Part shown: positions 1 to 8,913 of the stretch, piece by piece
Layout of the letters: every line of letters starts with the position of its first letter
Numbering within the stretch: position 1 is the first letter of the stretch
From: an uncultured Bacteroides sp.
GTDB lineage: Bacteria; Bacteroidota; Bacteroidia; Bacteroidales; Bacteroidaceae
Assembly (NCBI GenBank): GCA_900557355.1
Contig: USSR01000064.1
Coordinates: 1 to 17,101, forward strand
DNA: 17,101 nt
Direction of reading: 5' to 3'
Made by a program: the position numbers and the translations under genes
Notes under the pieces: model-generated
The model's database searches: none
What the model was told of the DNA's origin: nothing
What the model saw: the letters and a program-made list of their open reading frames with translations, nothing else

Positions 1-1752
1 AGCCCAGTTATCGAGCAGAGAGCGGTTCTTTTCATCGAAAGATTCATAAGGTGGAATACGTTTGCCTTCCATTTGCTGTTGTTGCAGGGAGGGTTCATCT
101 GTTGACTTCTGTTGTGCATCTTTCTTTTCATTACTGTTTTTCTTATTATCTGTCTTATTTAAAGTCAGCATGCGACGTCCTATCAATGGTTGCACCGGCT
201 CGCTCCATACTCCTCCATCCGCACACGAGAAAGCAATATGACGATTATACAGAGCTTCACGCATAGGAATATCGAAACGAATACCTAAACTACGAATGAA
301 ATCTTTCTTCTGATCTCCGTCATAGACGAAGCTATGTACCATTTTGACCTGTTCACTACCACCATAAAAGTAGAGACGTACCACAAAAGGAAGCCACTCA
401 CGGTTATTCAGTTTGTTCATATCAGAGTTATTCGCATAATTCCCTTTCCCTTCAGAGTGATTCGTATCAATCTCCTTATTCCTGTTCCGATGTATCCCTT
501 CCAACTTTACAAGTGCCCGTACAGAGCCCAGACGTTCTATGGTTACTGATTTTATTTCCCCTATGTAATGAGTAAAAGATATTTGAGATGTATTTTCTTG
601 AATCGGCTCGCTTTGAGTATTACAAATCAGACGCGCTTTCTCTCCTACTTTAGTTCCTTTATACAATAGGCTATCAATCAGGAAATCTCCGTGTCGGGGA
701 ATAAATACGGAAATCAGCCCTGTTTCAATTTGAATATTTTCAGGCGTTTCAGTGATTGCAATAGAAGCATTAGGCTGTTTATTGATAATTTTTGCTTTCC
801 GGGGGGCTTTTTCTAATGTCAGTCTTTCTGTTCCGGCAGGAATGACTCCGGCAACTCCGCTCCATTTCACGGAACCATCCGGCCAGTAAGCCAATGGCCA
901 AGTATCTACCGGAATCTCTTGATTTCTATCTGTTTTTAACCGCAATGAAGTTTCTGGAAATAGGTAGCCTTCATCAAAAGGAACTCCGAAGCTTACAGCT
1001 TTGTCTTGTTCAGGAGTATTGCCGATCCAATGTAAAGGAACAGTAGACGTTTGGGGTGGCAAACATTCATAGCGGAAGTTTGTAATGCGGGTACGGGATA
1101 AGGTGGTACGAAAGCCGAACCATCCTTCTGTCAGAGGTTCGGCATCGCGGAAGTCCACCAGTCGCTTGCCGTCTATGTAATAACTAACCCTATTATTTTC
1201 ATTTGTTATCTTAATGTGATACCAGTGATTCGCTTTTAGCAAATGTTCGGTATCTGTATATTCTTTCAATATGGCAGGACGTACTTTGGGATCTGTGATT
1301 CCTGCTTCATTGCCGTCATAACGACGGAAGCGTGTAGTAGAGTTATAATTTCCACCATATCCCATGTAATAGAGTTGCAAAGAATAACAATTCAGAAAGA
1401 TTCCGCTACGCCACTTCTCACGTTTCCATATATTATCAGGATGTTTGGGGTCCGAAGCCATCCAAAAGCAATTCAGGTCACTCAAACGGTCTCCTTCTTT
1501 TTCTACAACTACACATGCATCATATTCAATGGTTACCCGTCCGCTCATCTTTTCTTTCCTCCATAAGGTAAGGCCTTTAGGAGACAGTATTTCAGCGGTA
1601 TCACCCTGAAATGTCACTTTATAATCCGGAGATTCCGACTCTACCTTCCAATATTTATGAAACTGGCGGGCGTTGAGGCCGGAAACTTTATTGTTTTGTG
1701 CGTTTGTTCCTAAAGTGATGAAGAGGAACAAAAGGATAAAGAGTTTTTTCAT
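1..1752 (-). CDS. DUF6250 + PL26-like exo-rhamnogalacturonan lyase, 5' part only (runs off left edge)
   Basis: The reading frame is open from the ATG at 1752 to base 1, giving 584 codons with no stop, so the C-terminal part lies outside the window. It starts with a secretion signal (MKKLFILLFLFITLGTNAQ) that has no lipobox, which suggests a periplasmic enzyme. Residues about 25-230 form a concanavalin-like domain of the DUF6250 type: it has WRSGIFLNCYS, HWYHIKITNENNRVSYYIDG and a closing GWFGFR..TRITNFRYE strand. Residues about 240-320 match the RIFT-barrel domain that opens PcRGLX/PL26 exo-rhamnogalacturonan lyases (VSFGVPFDEGYLF, then WPLAYWPDGSVKWSG). From about 325 the catalytic domain begins. 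A Lys/Asn/Gln-rich stretch at about 533-563 (including QQQQ) looks like a loop insertion. The family removes unsaturated disaccharides from rhamnogalacturonan chain ends, which complements the PL11 gene upstream. It has its own promoter. The domain assignment is from memory of the families; activity is inferred. Confidence 0.75.
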   Translation of the reverse strand, partial: MKKLFILLFLFITLGTNAQNNKVSGLNARQFHKYWKVESESPDYKVTFQGDTAEILSPKGLTLWRKEKMSGRVTIEYDACVVVEKEGDRLSDLNCFWMASDPKHPDNIWKREKWRSGIFLNCYSLQLYYMGYGGNYNSTTRFRRYDGNEAGITDPKVRPAILKEYTDTEHLLKANHWYHIKITNENNRVSYYIDGKRLVDFRDAEPLTEGWFGFRTTLSRTRITNFRYECLPPQTSTVPLHWIGNTPEQDKAVSFGVPFDEGYLFPETSLRLKTDRNQEIPVDTWPLAYWPDGSVKWSGVAGVIPAGTERLTLEKAPRKAKIINKQPNASIAITETPENIQIETGLISVFIPRHGDFLIDSLLYKGTKVGEKARLICNTQSEPIQENTSQISFTHYIGEIKSVTIERLGSVRALVKLEGIHRNRNKEIDTNHSEGKGNYANNSDMNKLNNREWLPFVVRLYFYGGSEQVKMVHSFVYDGDQKKDFIRSLGIRFDIPMREALYNRHIAFSCADGGVWSEPVQPLIGRRMLTLNKTDNKKNSNEKKDAQQKSTDEPSLQQQQMEGKRIPPYESFDEKNRSLLDNWA

Positions 1753-1776
1753 ATGTATATTTGCTATCTCACCTTA

Positions 1777-1807
1777 CAAAGGTAGGGAGAGCCGATCAAT
1801 TAAGAAA
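1777..1807 (-). promoter_or_regulatory. Bacteroides-type promoter (-33/-7) for the exo-lyase gene
   Basis: On the minus strand TACCTTTG (1784-1777) matches the Bacteroides -7 consensus TAnnTTTG exactly. Nineteen bases upstream sits TTTC (1807-1804), one change from the -33 TTTG. Transcription would start near 1770, leaving a leader of only about 18 bases before the ATG at 1752. It lies just after the terminator that follows the PL11 gene, so the exo-lyase gene probably forms its own transcription unit. The motifs are seen; use as a promoter is inferred. Confidence 0.7.
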
Positions 1808-1847
1808 TAGAATATTATCCATATATATGGCGATTCGTTCAACTATG

Positions 1848-1888
1848 AAAAAAAGAACAACCCGACAGTTAGCCGGATTGTTCTTTTT
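1848..1888 (-). terminator. Rho-independent terminator after the PL11 gene
   Basis: Arms at 1878-1888 and 1850-1860 pair perfectly over 11 bp (AAAAAGAACAA / TTGTTCTTTTT). They are followed inward by a G.U pair and a CCG/CGG triplet, closing on a 9-base loop (1865-1873). In the minus-strand RNA the stem is followed by a run of U (down to 1848). The stem starts about 46 bases after the PL11 stop. On the plus strand the G.U becomes a C.A mismatch, so the hairpin fits leftward transcription best, although A/T tracts on both sides could make it bidirectional. Confidence 0.88.
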
Positions 1889-1933
1889 CAACAAACTCAT
1901 ATCAAATAAGAGATTTCTTATTCAAAAACCTTT

Positions 1934-4018
1934 TTATTCTGCTTTTTTCAAAGTTTCAGCACCTACATAGTAACCTAAGTTAGTTCCCTGGTTATATCCC
2001 ATATTCTGCATCGCTTGAGACATATCATAATTATGATCGGTCATCAAGTGAGGAAGACGGAATTCGGTAGGATGATTCGTGGAGAATATATAAATAGATT
2101 TCATGTCACTTGAACCCATTATTACTTCTTCACGATAGTCACCGAGAAAATCACCATAGTAACAAGGATTGTATTTGGTGCTATGGTTACCGTCATTGCT
2201 ACCGTAAGTTCCAAAATATACCAAACGAGTCTTATTCGTCTTGTTTACATCAGGGTTCTCTTTATAGCTCACGACACAAGCACGGTCCAGCATTTCTCTT
2301 GTCGGCTGCCCGCTCCAATAAATGGCTACATTATACAAAACTCCACCACCAATACCTGTAGGATATGTACTGGATACCAATCCACTGCCACTACAACTGA
2401 ATACCCCTTCCTGCAAAGAAGACCAGTACTCAAAATTCGGGCTATCCGGATCGATATCTGCCACAATACAACGACCGACATCAGTAGTCGAACCCGCTCC
2501 ATGGCCGGTAATCAAGCCACCATCTCTTGCATCAATCACTTGACATCCATAACCGTGTCCTTGTCCATTATAATTGCCCGGTTCTTCAAATGAAGCAACA
2601 ATTTGCAATCCTGAACGGTCTTTTATAAATTTGCCAACACATAAACAGTCACCATGACCGTTTCCGGTACACCACAATTCGCTTCCATCATCATCTATAG
2701 CCGCAGAACCATACAAGATTTCATCTTTTCCATCATCGTCCAAGTCCGCTACACGAAAACTATGCGAACACATGGACAACCATTTTGAAGAATGTTCGGC
2801 TGTATCAAACTTCCAACGGGTTTCCAGTTTATTCCCTTTCAAATCGAGTGCCCATACTTGCCAATTATGATAAATACCTCTACTGATGATCAGACTGGGG
2901 TTGCTTGTTCTCACTCCGGTCGCTTCGTCAGGTATACCATCCAGATAAGCCACCCCGATAAAGAAACGGTCCATGCGGTTTCCGTAATCATCTCCCCAAT
3001 ATTCACTCCAATATTTAGCACGCGACGCTTTTGAACCACTTCCACCACGAGGAATATTATCCACCCGGGTAATTTCACGTCCATCATATCCACGGCAAAT
3101 AGAGATATATTCGGGACCTTCCATTATCAAACCGCAAATTGTATTAATACTTGCTCCCGAATACCAGCCCACAGCGTCAGTCTGACGAATTCGATAATCG
3201 TTCACATTACCATAAGCATCGGTAATGACCTTACCATCCCCAAACTTTGTACCTTCTGAAGAGCGGAAAGCTATTTCACATAAACCATCTCCATCAAAAT
3301 CGTATAAAATATATGAAGTATAATGTGAACCGGAACGAATATTGATTCCCAAATCAATTTGCCACAAAAAAGTACCATCCATCTTATAAGCTTCCAACAA
3401 AGTCGAACCATTATTCCATCCCCCCTGGTTGGCACCATCATACGGTTCTCTCTTCACCACAATCTCCAATTCACCGTCACCGTCCAAGTCACCTAGCTGA
3501 ATATCATCAGGAGAATATGTAATCGACGCATCGGGTACATTCATGTTTAATCTAATCTCATGATAAAACTTTTCTGCCATTTCAGAGGTAAAGGTATAAT
3601 CGCAAAGCGTTTCAGCCTGATTGGCAAGAGTGACCCGGTATACATTCGTTTTTGATACATCAATATCCGCATCCACCCAAGAAGTAGTATTCGAAATAGG
3701 TTTCTCATTCAATTTCACTTCCGTCTCGCCGTCTACCGACTTATAAATATCAAAAGCAACATTAGACGGATCGGTCTTCAGTAATCTCCAGCTAATCAAT
3801 GCGGATGATATGCCGGAAGAGTTATTGGCGTCAACATTTGGTGCCGGGTCGTAACTAACCCACATTGCACGGCTACCCGTTATAACTTCAGTAGGCAGAG
3901 GCGGCAACTCCTCTTCCGTCTGATTGCCATTGTTCACTTCAACGACGGGGTCATTATCCGAGCAGGCAACTATGGCCAGCAGACAAAACAGCCCCAGTAT
4001 TATATAATGTTTCTTCAT
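1934..4018 (-). CDS. Rhamnogalacturonan lyase, polysaccharide lyase family 11 (divergent), surface lipoprotein
   Basis: A 694-residue protein, slightly longer than YesW-like PL11 enzymes. It opens with a lipoprotein signal: MKKHYIILGLFCLLAIVAC, Cys19, then SDND, an acidic tail like the Bacteroides surface-export signal. Residues 45-150 are the small beta-sandwich domain (LISWRLLKTDPSNVAFDIYK). Residues 155-690 form the beta-propeller with calcium-type loops DLDGDGELE (177-185), DFDGDGLCE (240-248) and DLDDDGKDE (425-433), plus the family signatures GHGD (454-457), GDFLGDYREEV (622-632) and QNMGYNQ (671-677). PL11 enzymes cut the Rha-GalA backbone of rhamnogalacturonan I by beta-elimination. 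Several usually conserved residues differ here (NHSTK at 611-615 where NNGTK is expected, EE at 478-479 where HE is expected, Cys460 where His is expected), so activity or substrate may be altered. It is the last gene of the susC/susD operon, 80 bases after susD and followed by a terminator. Family call secure; exact specificity not. Confidence 0.9.
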   Translation of the reverse strand: MKKHYIILGLFCLLAIVACSDNDPVVEVNNGNQTEEELPPLPTEVITGSRAMWVSYDPAPNVDANNSSGISSALISWRLLKTDPSNVAFDIYKSVDGETEVKLNEKPISNTTSWVDADIDVSKTNVYRVTLANQAETLCDYTFTSEMAEKFYHEIRLNMNVPDASITYSPDDIQLGDLDGDGELEIVVKREPYDGANQGGWNNGSTLLEAYKMDGTFLWQIDLGINIRSGSHYTSYILYDFDGDGLCEIAFRSSEGTKFGDGKVITDAYGNVNDYRIRQTDAVGWYSGASINTICGLIMEGPEYISICRGYDGREITRVDNIPRGGSGSKASRAKYWSEYWGDDYGNRMDRFFIGVAYLDGIPDEATGVRTSNPSLIISRGIYHNWQVWALDLKGNKLETRWKFDTAEHSSKWLSMCSHSFRVADLDDDGKDEILYGSAAIDDDGSELWCTGNGHGDCLCVGKFIKDRSGLQIVASFEEPGNYNGQGHGYGCQVIDARDGGLITGHGAGSTTDVGRCIVADIDPDSPNFEYWSSLQEGVFSCSGSGLVSSTYPTGIGGGVLYNVAIYWSGQPTREMLDRACVVSYKENPDVNKTNKTRLVYFGTYGSNDGNHSTKYNPCYYGDFLGDYREEVIMGSSDMKSIYIFSTNHPTEFRLPHLMTDHNYDMSQAMQNMGYNQGTNLGYYVGAETLKKAE

Positions 4019-4098
4019 TTCTTTCGTTTTTTTATTCTATAAACATCCGTTCTATGCAAGAATATCCTATCACTATTCATCAGCATTCCGGTTGTGGG

Positions 4099-5820
4099 TT
4101 ACCACCCCGGATTCTGCTCCAAATTAGGATTCTTAGATTTTTCACTCTGCGGAATCGGGAAGAAATACATCTTATCATCCCAACTTCTTTCTTTTACCTT
4201 ACGTTCATACGTATAAGTATCATCCCCATTCTTCGTAATCTTCATTTCAACAATGTTCTTGAAATGTTTGTCACCCTCCTTCCAACGACGTACATCCCAA
4301 AAACGATGTCCTTCAAAGGCCAATTCTACCATACGTTCATTCTGATATTTCTTCCAGAAAGCATCATTGGTCATCCCTTGAGGGAATCCGGGCATCTCGG
4401 CACGCGTACGAACTACTTTGATAGCATCCACAGCCGAAGTTGTAAATTCATTATCCGTTGCATACGGACTACCCAGATACTTATATACAGCTTCCGCATA
4501 ATTCAAATAGAACTCTCCAAAACGGAATGTAATCCATGAATGATAGGTCTTTGAAGCTGTACCGGCACGTAAGTCTACTGCCGTCTGACAATACTTCTTC
4601 AGATAATAGCCAGTCGGAGTTCCGCCACTCAAAGGCTCCGCATTTAGTCCGCCCTGATAGGTTTGCAGAGGAACAGTATTCCAGTTAGGCCACTTTTCGT
4701 CCCCATTCTTGGCAATAGTCAGATAGAAACGAGGGTCGCGGTTGGTATAATAAGGATTAGCAGGATCATAGTTATCCAACTCGTCCGGACGCAACCCTGT
4801 ATCCTTCATCTCATACGCATCCACCAGTGTCTGTGTGGGACAGTTTCCACCTTTACAATTTTCCAACCCTACCGGGAAGTTATATCCCTCAAAAGAATTA
4901 GTGGTAGTAGTGGCACGACGGAGAAAAATCAATTCATTAGTAGCGTCATTGTAATTGTCCTTGCTCCAAAGTGATGAATAATCCTCCACTAAGAGTTTTG
5001 CCTTTTCAGCAAACCCATTACTGTCATCTAAAATTTCCTTATTGGCTTTAGCTGCACGATACCACAGTTCTCTATTATCAGTCGGATTAAATAAAGGACT
5101 TGCCGCATACAATGCTGCACGAGCTTTCAAGGCCAATACCGTTTTACGGTTGGCACGTCCTGTTTCCGCCGGACTACTAGGCAATGCCATATCTCCCAGT
5201 TTACTGTAATCGACGATAATCTTATCTTTAATATCATCACATTCGGCTATGATATAATCAAAAATCTCCTGTGCCGGTCTGCGCGATAACGTATTCGATT
5301 CTTCGGCTGTTAATATATGGTCGCTAAACGGCACATCTCCATATTGCCGTACCAAGTTAAAGTAGAAATATGCACGAAGGAAACGTACCTCATACTGGTA
5401 ATTGGTATAGCGGAACATCTGTTGTGCATAATCACTGTTCAAAGCCAACTCGGGAAATGTCAGTCCGGTAAACTTCTCCAGATATAAATTACAATTGGCT
5501 ATCCCTTCATAACAGGACGTCCACATGCTACTTTTAGCATTCGACGGACTCCAAGAACCATTGTAAAAGTCTTCAATCTGATTTCCCGAATAAGCATATT
5601 CGGACTCATCGGTAGCAGAACCAAGAATTGCCCCGCTATAGTTTCCAAAGTCCACATCCATGGACAAATAGATATTTGTTATCAGCCCTCCTACATTACC
5701 GAAGTTGAGCTTCACAAAATCCTCATCATAATTATTGTACTCATGATATTCCATCTTATCTGAGCAGGAACCGAGTGCGGCTACACACATCATTCCGTAG
5801 ATAATGTTTTTCAGTTTCAT
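4099..5820 (-). CDS. SusD/RagB-family outer-membrane glycan-binding lipoprotein (second pair)
   Basis: A 573-residue SusD homologue. The lipoprotein signal ends ALGSC (Cys19) followed by SDKMEY. The N-terminal half has the helical, TPR-like features of the family (YQYEVRFLRAYFYFNLVRQYGDVPF near 141-165, then RRPAQEIFDYIIAE). The middle contains the common NCPTQ..LVDAYEM segment. The C-terminal half has RMVELAFEGHRFWDVRRWK and ends QNPGW, as many SusD proteins do. SusD caps the SusC channel on the outside and helps capture oligosaccharides. The start is 21 bases after the partner susC stop, which supports coupled expression and pairing with that SusC rather than the upstream one. The substrate is inferred from the PL11 neighbour. 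Confidence 0.95.
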   Translation of the reverse strand: MKLKNIIYGMMCVAALGSCSDKMEYHEYNNYDEDFVKLNFGNVGGLITNIYLSMDVDFGNYSGAILGSATDESEYAYSGNQIEDFYNGSWSPSNAKSSMWTSCYEGIANCNLYLEKFTGLTFPELALNSDYAQQMFRYTNYQYEVRFLRAYFYFNLVRQYGDVPFSDHILTAEESNTLSRRPAQEIFDYIIAECDDIKDKIIVDYSKLGDMALPSSPAETGRANRKTVLALKARAALYAASPLFNPTDNRELWYRAAKANKEILDDSNGFAEKAKLLVEDYSSLWSKDNYNDATNELIFLRRATTTTNSFEGYNFPVGLENCKGGNCPTQTLVDAYEMKDTGLRPDELDNYDPANPYYTNRDPRFYLTIAKNGDEKWPNWNTVPLQTYQGGLNAEPLSGGTPTGYYLKKYCQTAVDLRAGTASKTYHSWITFRFGEFYLNYAEAVYKYLGSPYATDNEFTTSAVDAIKVVRTRAEMPGFPQGMTNDAFWKKYQNERMVELAFEGHRFWDVRRWKEGDKHFKNIVEMKITKNGDDTYTYERKVKERSWDDKMYFFPIPQSEKSKNPNLEQNPGW

Positions 5821-5841
5821 TCTTTCGCTTTGTTTTTATGA

Positions 5842-8800
5842 TTAAAAACCAATCGTAACACCGACTACTACACTCTTATTCAGCGGAGTCGCTACACCAT
5901 AACATTCCGGATCTGTCACATCAATATGATCTGAACAGAACAAGTCTGTTCCTCTGACATATAACTTGGCACTCCCCAATATCTTAGTCTTCTTCATCCA
6001 TTCTTCCGGAAATCTGTAATACACCTCCGCGTTACGTAACTTCAAGAATGACCGGTCCGCCAACCAAACTGTATTAGCCTGATAGTTATTGGCATTACTC
6101 TGTGAACTCAAACGAGGATATTTGGCATTTTGATTTTCCGGTGTCCAACGATTCTCATAATAATGAGTAGAAAGTGTCGTATTATTTATCAACGGCCAAA
6201 ACATACTCTTCGTATTCAAGACAGCAGAATAGTTACCTGTTCCCTGAAACATTACATCTACTCCAATCCCTTTCCATTCGGCTCCCAAATGGAAAGAATA
6301 ATAAATTTCCGGAGCCGTCGTACTATAACCGATAGCTGTTTTATCATTGGCATCAATGATTCCGTCTCCATTCACATCTTTATATTTTATGTCTCCCGGC
6401 ACTACCGTACTAAAGTTTTGCGGAAGGCTGTTTGCTATATCTTCTTTATCTTTGAAGAAACCTTCAGCTACCATTCCATATACTTGTCCCAACCGATTTC
6501 CTGTTTGCACAAGATTCTTATACAAACGCGGTTCTTCCAGTTGTTCCTTAATTTCATTCTTATTCCAAGCAAAATTACCGCCAAGGTTGAACACTACATC
6601 TCCTAACCGTTTCGTATAGTTAAGTCCTAGTTCCACGCCATAGCTATCAACGATTCCGGCATTCTCGAACGGAGCATCTACGCCCAACACATCGGTATAT
6701 TTTCCTTCGGAAGAGACCCAAATATCTTTTCTCCGTTGGTAATAGCCTTCTGCCGTCACGTCCAGTCCATTGAACAACACGGCATCAACACCAACATTGT
6801 ATTTATACGCTTTCTCATGTGTCGAATTAGCAGTTGCCAGGCGCCCGATAATAGTACTTCCGAATTCAGAGTCGTAACTACTGTTAAACTTATATTGCGT
6901 ACCGGTAGTCGTATAAATCTGATCCCAATAGTCATATACGGTAGTACTTCCGTCTTTAGGCAGATAATCAACATTGATCACTCCAAACGAAGCGCGCAAT
7001 TTCAGGAAGTTCACCCAAGACACATCTTTCAACCATTTTTCTTCCGAAAGCACCCAAGCAGCAGAAATGGTAGGCGAGAAAGCCCATTTATGCCCCGGTG
7101 CCAATAAACTGGAGGCCGAGCCAACCAATGCCAGATCCAAATAATAGCGATTAGAGAAACCTACATGATTATACCAGGATACATTTTGCCGATAAATAGT
7201 AGTGTTCAATCCGTATGAATCACGATACTCATAATCCCATTTGAATTGAGAATACACATCCCACTTCCGAAACGAGCGATTGTAATCGACACTACCTGCA
7301 AAGTTAAATTGGCGCGCCCAGTTGTCAATACCTGCACCCGAACCCATTTCACTGGATTCGCCACCTGAAATGGCAGTATAAAACGGACCGTTAGTTGTCC
7401 AGCTTGTTGCATAACCGGCATACGTATAAGTCTTGCTATGATCTTCCAGAATATTGGAATAGTTGTCATAAGCTAAACGAAAGTTAGCTCCCAATCCTTT
7501 CAGCAAACCAGACAAATCTTGTGACAAGGTAAGGTCGGCAAACAAACTACGAGAGTGTCCTTTAGAATAAGCAGCTCCCTGCGATTGTGCGACAGGATTC
7601 GACGTCCCCGCCCAAGTAGTACTTCCTCCCCAACTGCCATCTTCCGTACGAACCGGAAAAGCTGCAGAAGGAATCGAATAAATCATATCCCATAGGTTAA
7701 CCGAAGCCCCCGGAATCCGAGATTCGGACAAGGTACCGAGAAGATTCAACTTCAATTTGGTAGTGGCGGTTAAATCAATATCCAGATTTGTACGCAAATT
7801 AGCACGTGAATACATATTTTGTGTAGAATATCCGTCATTTGCATTCGGGGTTTTGATAAACCCTTTGTCTGTTAATAAATTCGCCATAGTATAGTAGCGG
7901 AACTTTGCTCCTCCTCCACGGAATTCGATCGTATATTTATTAGACACTCCTCTGTCTTTAAAGGTTTCATCAATCCAGTTCACATTAGGATAGAGATAAG
8001 GGTACATACGGGAAGCCCCTCCACTGCCTACTCCATTACGGAAAGCATCGACTTCTTCCGGAGTATACCGAGCTCCCAAACCTTCATATCCACGCGCTTC
8101 ATTCACTGCAGAAGCATACGTAGCCGCATCCACAAATTCCGGACGTCGAGACTGTGTGTTAATGATATGATCATACGTAAAGGTTATCTCTTTTGTTTTG
8201 TACTTACCACGCTTCGTCGTAATCAAGATCGCACCGTTCACTCCTTTGTATCCGTACAATGCCACAGCCGCGGCATCTTTCAGGATGGAAACGGATTCTA
8301 CTTCTTCCGGACTCACCAAGCTCATGTCTCGTTCCAAACCGTCAACCAGCACAAGCGGTGTACTACTTGACAAGCTCTGCAAACCACGTACATAAAAGGT
8401 AGGATCTGCCATTAACCCGGTACTGACCGCATTCTGCAAAGTAGTAAGGCCCAATCCATATCCATATAAAGAATTGGATATATTCCGGGAAGACCGCTTA
8501 TTAAACTCTTCATTATAGGTGGTAGAAACTGCTGCCGTTGATTCATGACGATTGAATGTCCGGTTAGCTCCCACATCAATAGTCTGAGCTGCATATCCCA
8601 TCACAATGGTCATCGGACCATCAGTCTTTGCCACAACTGTGGTAGAGCCTTTGTCGACAGAAACGACACTCAAGCGTTGTCCTTTCTCGACCGCAATCTC
8701 GAATTTACCATCTTTATCAGTTTCAACCCGGGTCTCCACTGCGCCACCTTCCACATTAACGGACGCTCCATAGACTGGGTTTCCCGATTTATCAACAACA

Positions 8801-8892
8801 ATACCTATAATGTTGTTGTCTGTATTCTGCGCTCTGACCGGAATGCTCAAACAAACCAGTAAAGCCAGTATCAGAATCTTATTTTTTCTCAT
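5842..8892 (-). CDS. SusC/RagA-family TonB-dependent outer-membrane transporter (second pair, divergent N-terminal region)
   Basis: A 1016-residue TonB-dependent importer from the ATG at 8892. A TTG nine bases upstream (8901) extends the frame but would only add residues before the signal peptide, so the ATG is preferred. Signal peptide residues 1-21 (MRKNKILILALLVCLSIPVRA). A carboxypeptidase-regulatory-like domain covers about 26-95 (GIVVDKSGNPVYGASVNVEGG). The plug is about 110-230, with FYVRG, LVLVDG and SILKDAAAVALYGYKGVNGAILITT. The barrel then runs to a C-terminal VVVGVTIGF strand. The linker before the plug (QTIDVGANRTFNRHES) is unlike the usual EVVVVGYGTQKK type. It differs strongly from the first SusC in length and sequence, so the two are not a recent duplication. 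It would import oligosaccharides with the SusD at 4099-5820. Confidence 0.95.
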   Translation of the reverse strand: MRKNKILILALLVCLSIPVRAQNTDNNIIGIVVDKSGNPVYGASVNVEGGAVETRVETDKDGKFEIAVEKGQRLSVVSVDKGSTTVVAKTDGPMTIVMGYAAQTIDVGANRTFNRHESTAAVSTTYNEEFNKRSSRNISNSLYGYGLGLTTLQNAVSTGLMADPTFYVRGLQSLSSSTPLVLVDGLERDMSLVSPEEVESVSILKDAAAVALYGYKGVNGAILITTKRGKYKTKEITFTYDHIINTQSRRPEFVDAATYASAVNEARGYEGLGARYTPEEVDAFRNGVGSGGASRMYPYLYPNVNWIDETFKDRGVSNKYTIEFRGGGAKFRYYTMANLLTDKGFIKTPNANDGYSTQNMYSRANLRTNLDIDLTATTKLKLNLLGTLSESRIPGASVNLWDMIYSIPSAAFPVRTEDGSWGGSTTWAGTSNPVAQSQGAAYSKGHSRSLFADLTLSQDLSGLLKGLGANFRLAYDNYSNILEDHSKTYTYAGYATSWTTNGPFYTAISGGESSEMGSGAGIDNWARQFNFAGSVDYNRSFRKWDVYSQFKWDYEYRDSYGLNTTIYRQNVSWYNHVGFSNRYYLDLALVGSASSLLAPGHKWAFSPTISAAWVLSEEKWLKDVSWVNFLKLRASFGVINVDYLPKDGSTTVYDYWDQIYTTTGTQYKFNSSYDSEFGSTIIGRLATANSTHEKAYKYNVGVDAVLFNGLDVTAEGYYQRRKDIWVSSEGKYTDVLGVDAPFENAGIVDSYGVELGLNYTKRLGDVVFNLGGNFAWNKNEIKEQLEEPRLYKNLVQTGNRLGQVYGMVAEGFFKDKEDIANSLPQNFSTVVPGDIKYKDVNGDGIIDANDKTAIGYSTTAPEIYYSFHLGAEWKGIGVDVMFQGTGNYSAVLNTKSMFWPLINNTTLSTHYYENRWTPENQNAKYPRLSSQSNANNYQANTVWLADRSFLKLRNAEVYYRFPEEWMKKTKILGSAKLYVRGTDLFCSDHIDVTDPECYGVATPLNKSVVVGVTIGF

Positions 8893-8898
8893 ATAAAT

Positions 8899-8913
8899 CA
8901 ATATTCAATATTG
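8899..8913. repeat. Perfect 15-base palindrome in the gap before the second susC
   Basis: The sequence CAATATT-C-AATATTG is a perfect inverted repeat with one central base. It lies 7-21 bases upstream of the susC ATG (8892), within the 46-base gap after the first susD. It is very AT-rich and could be chance. It could also form a weak 5-bp hairpin over the ribosome-loading region, or be a protein site. The repeat is seen; any role is unproven. Confidence 0.4.

Noticed and set aside
4054..4539. Plus-strand open frame of 161 codons opposite the susD gene
   Set aside because: It lies almost wholly inside a clear susD gene, has no recognisable protein features and no promoter. It is an antisense shadow. 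The same holds for the other plus-strand frames (for example 6130-6606 and 6736-7107).
8893..8901. TTG start at 8901 for the second susC
   Set aside because: The ATG at 8892 directly begins a complete signal peptide (MRKNK...); the TTG adds only three residues.
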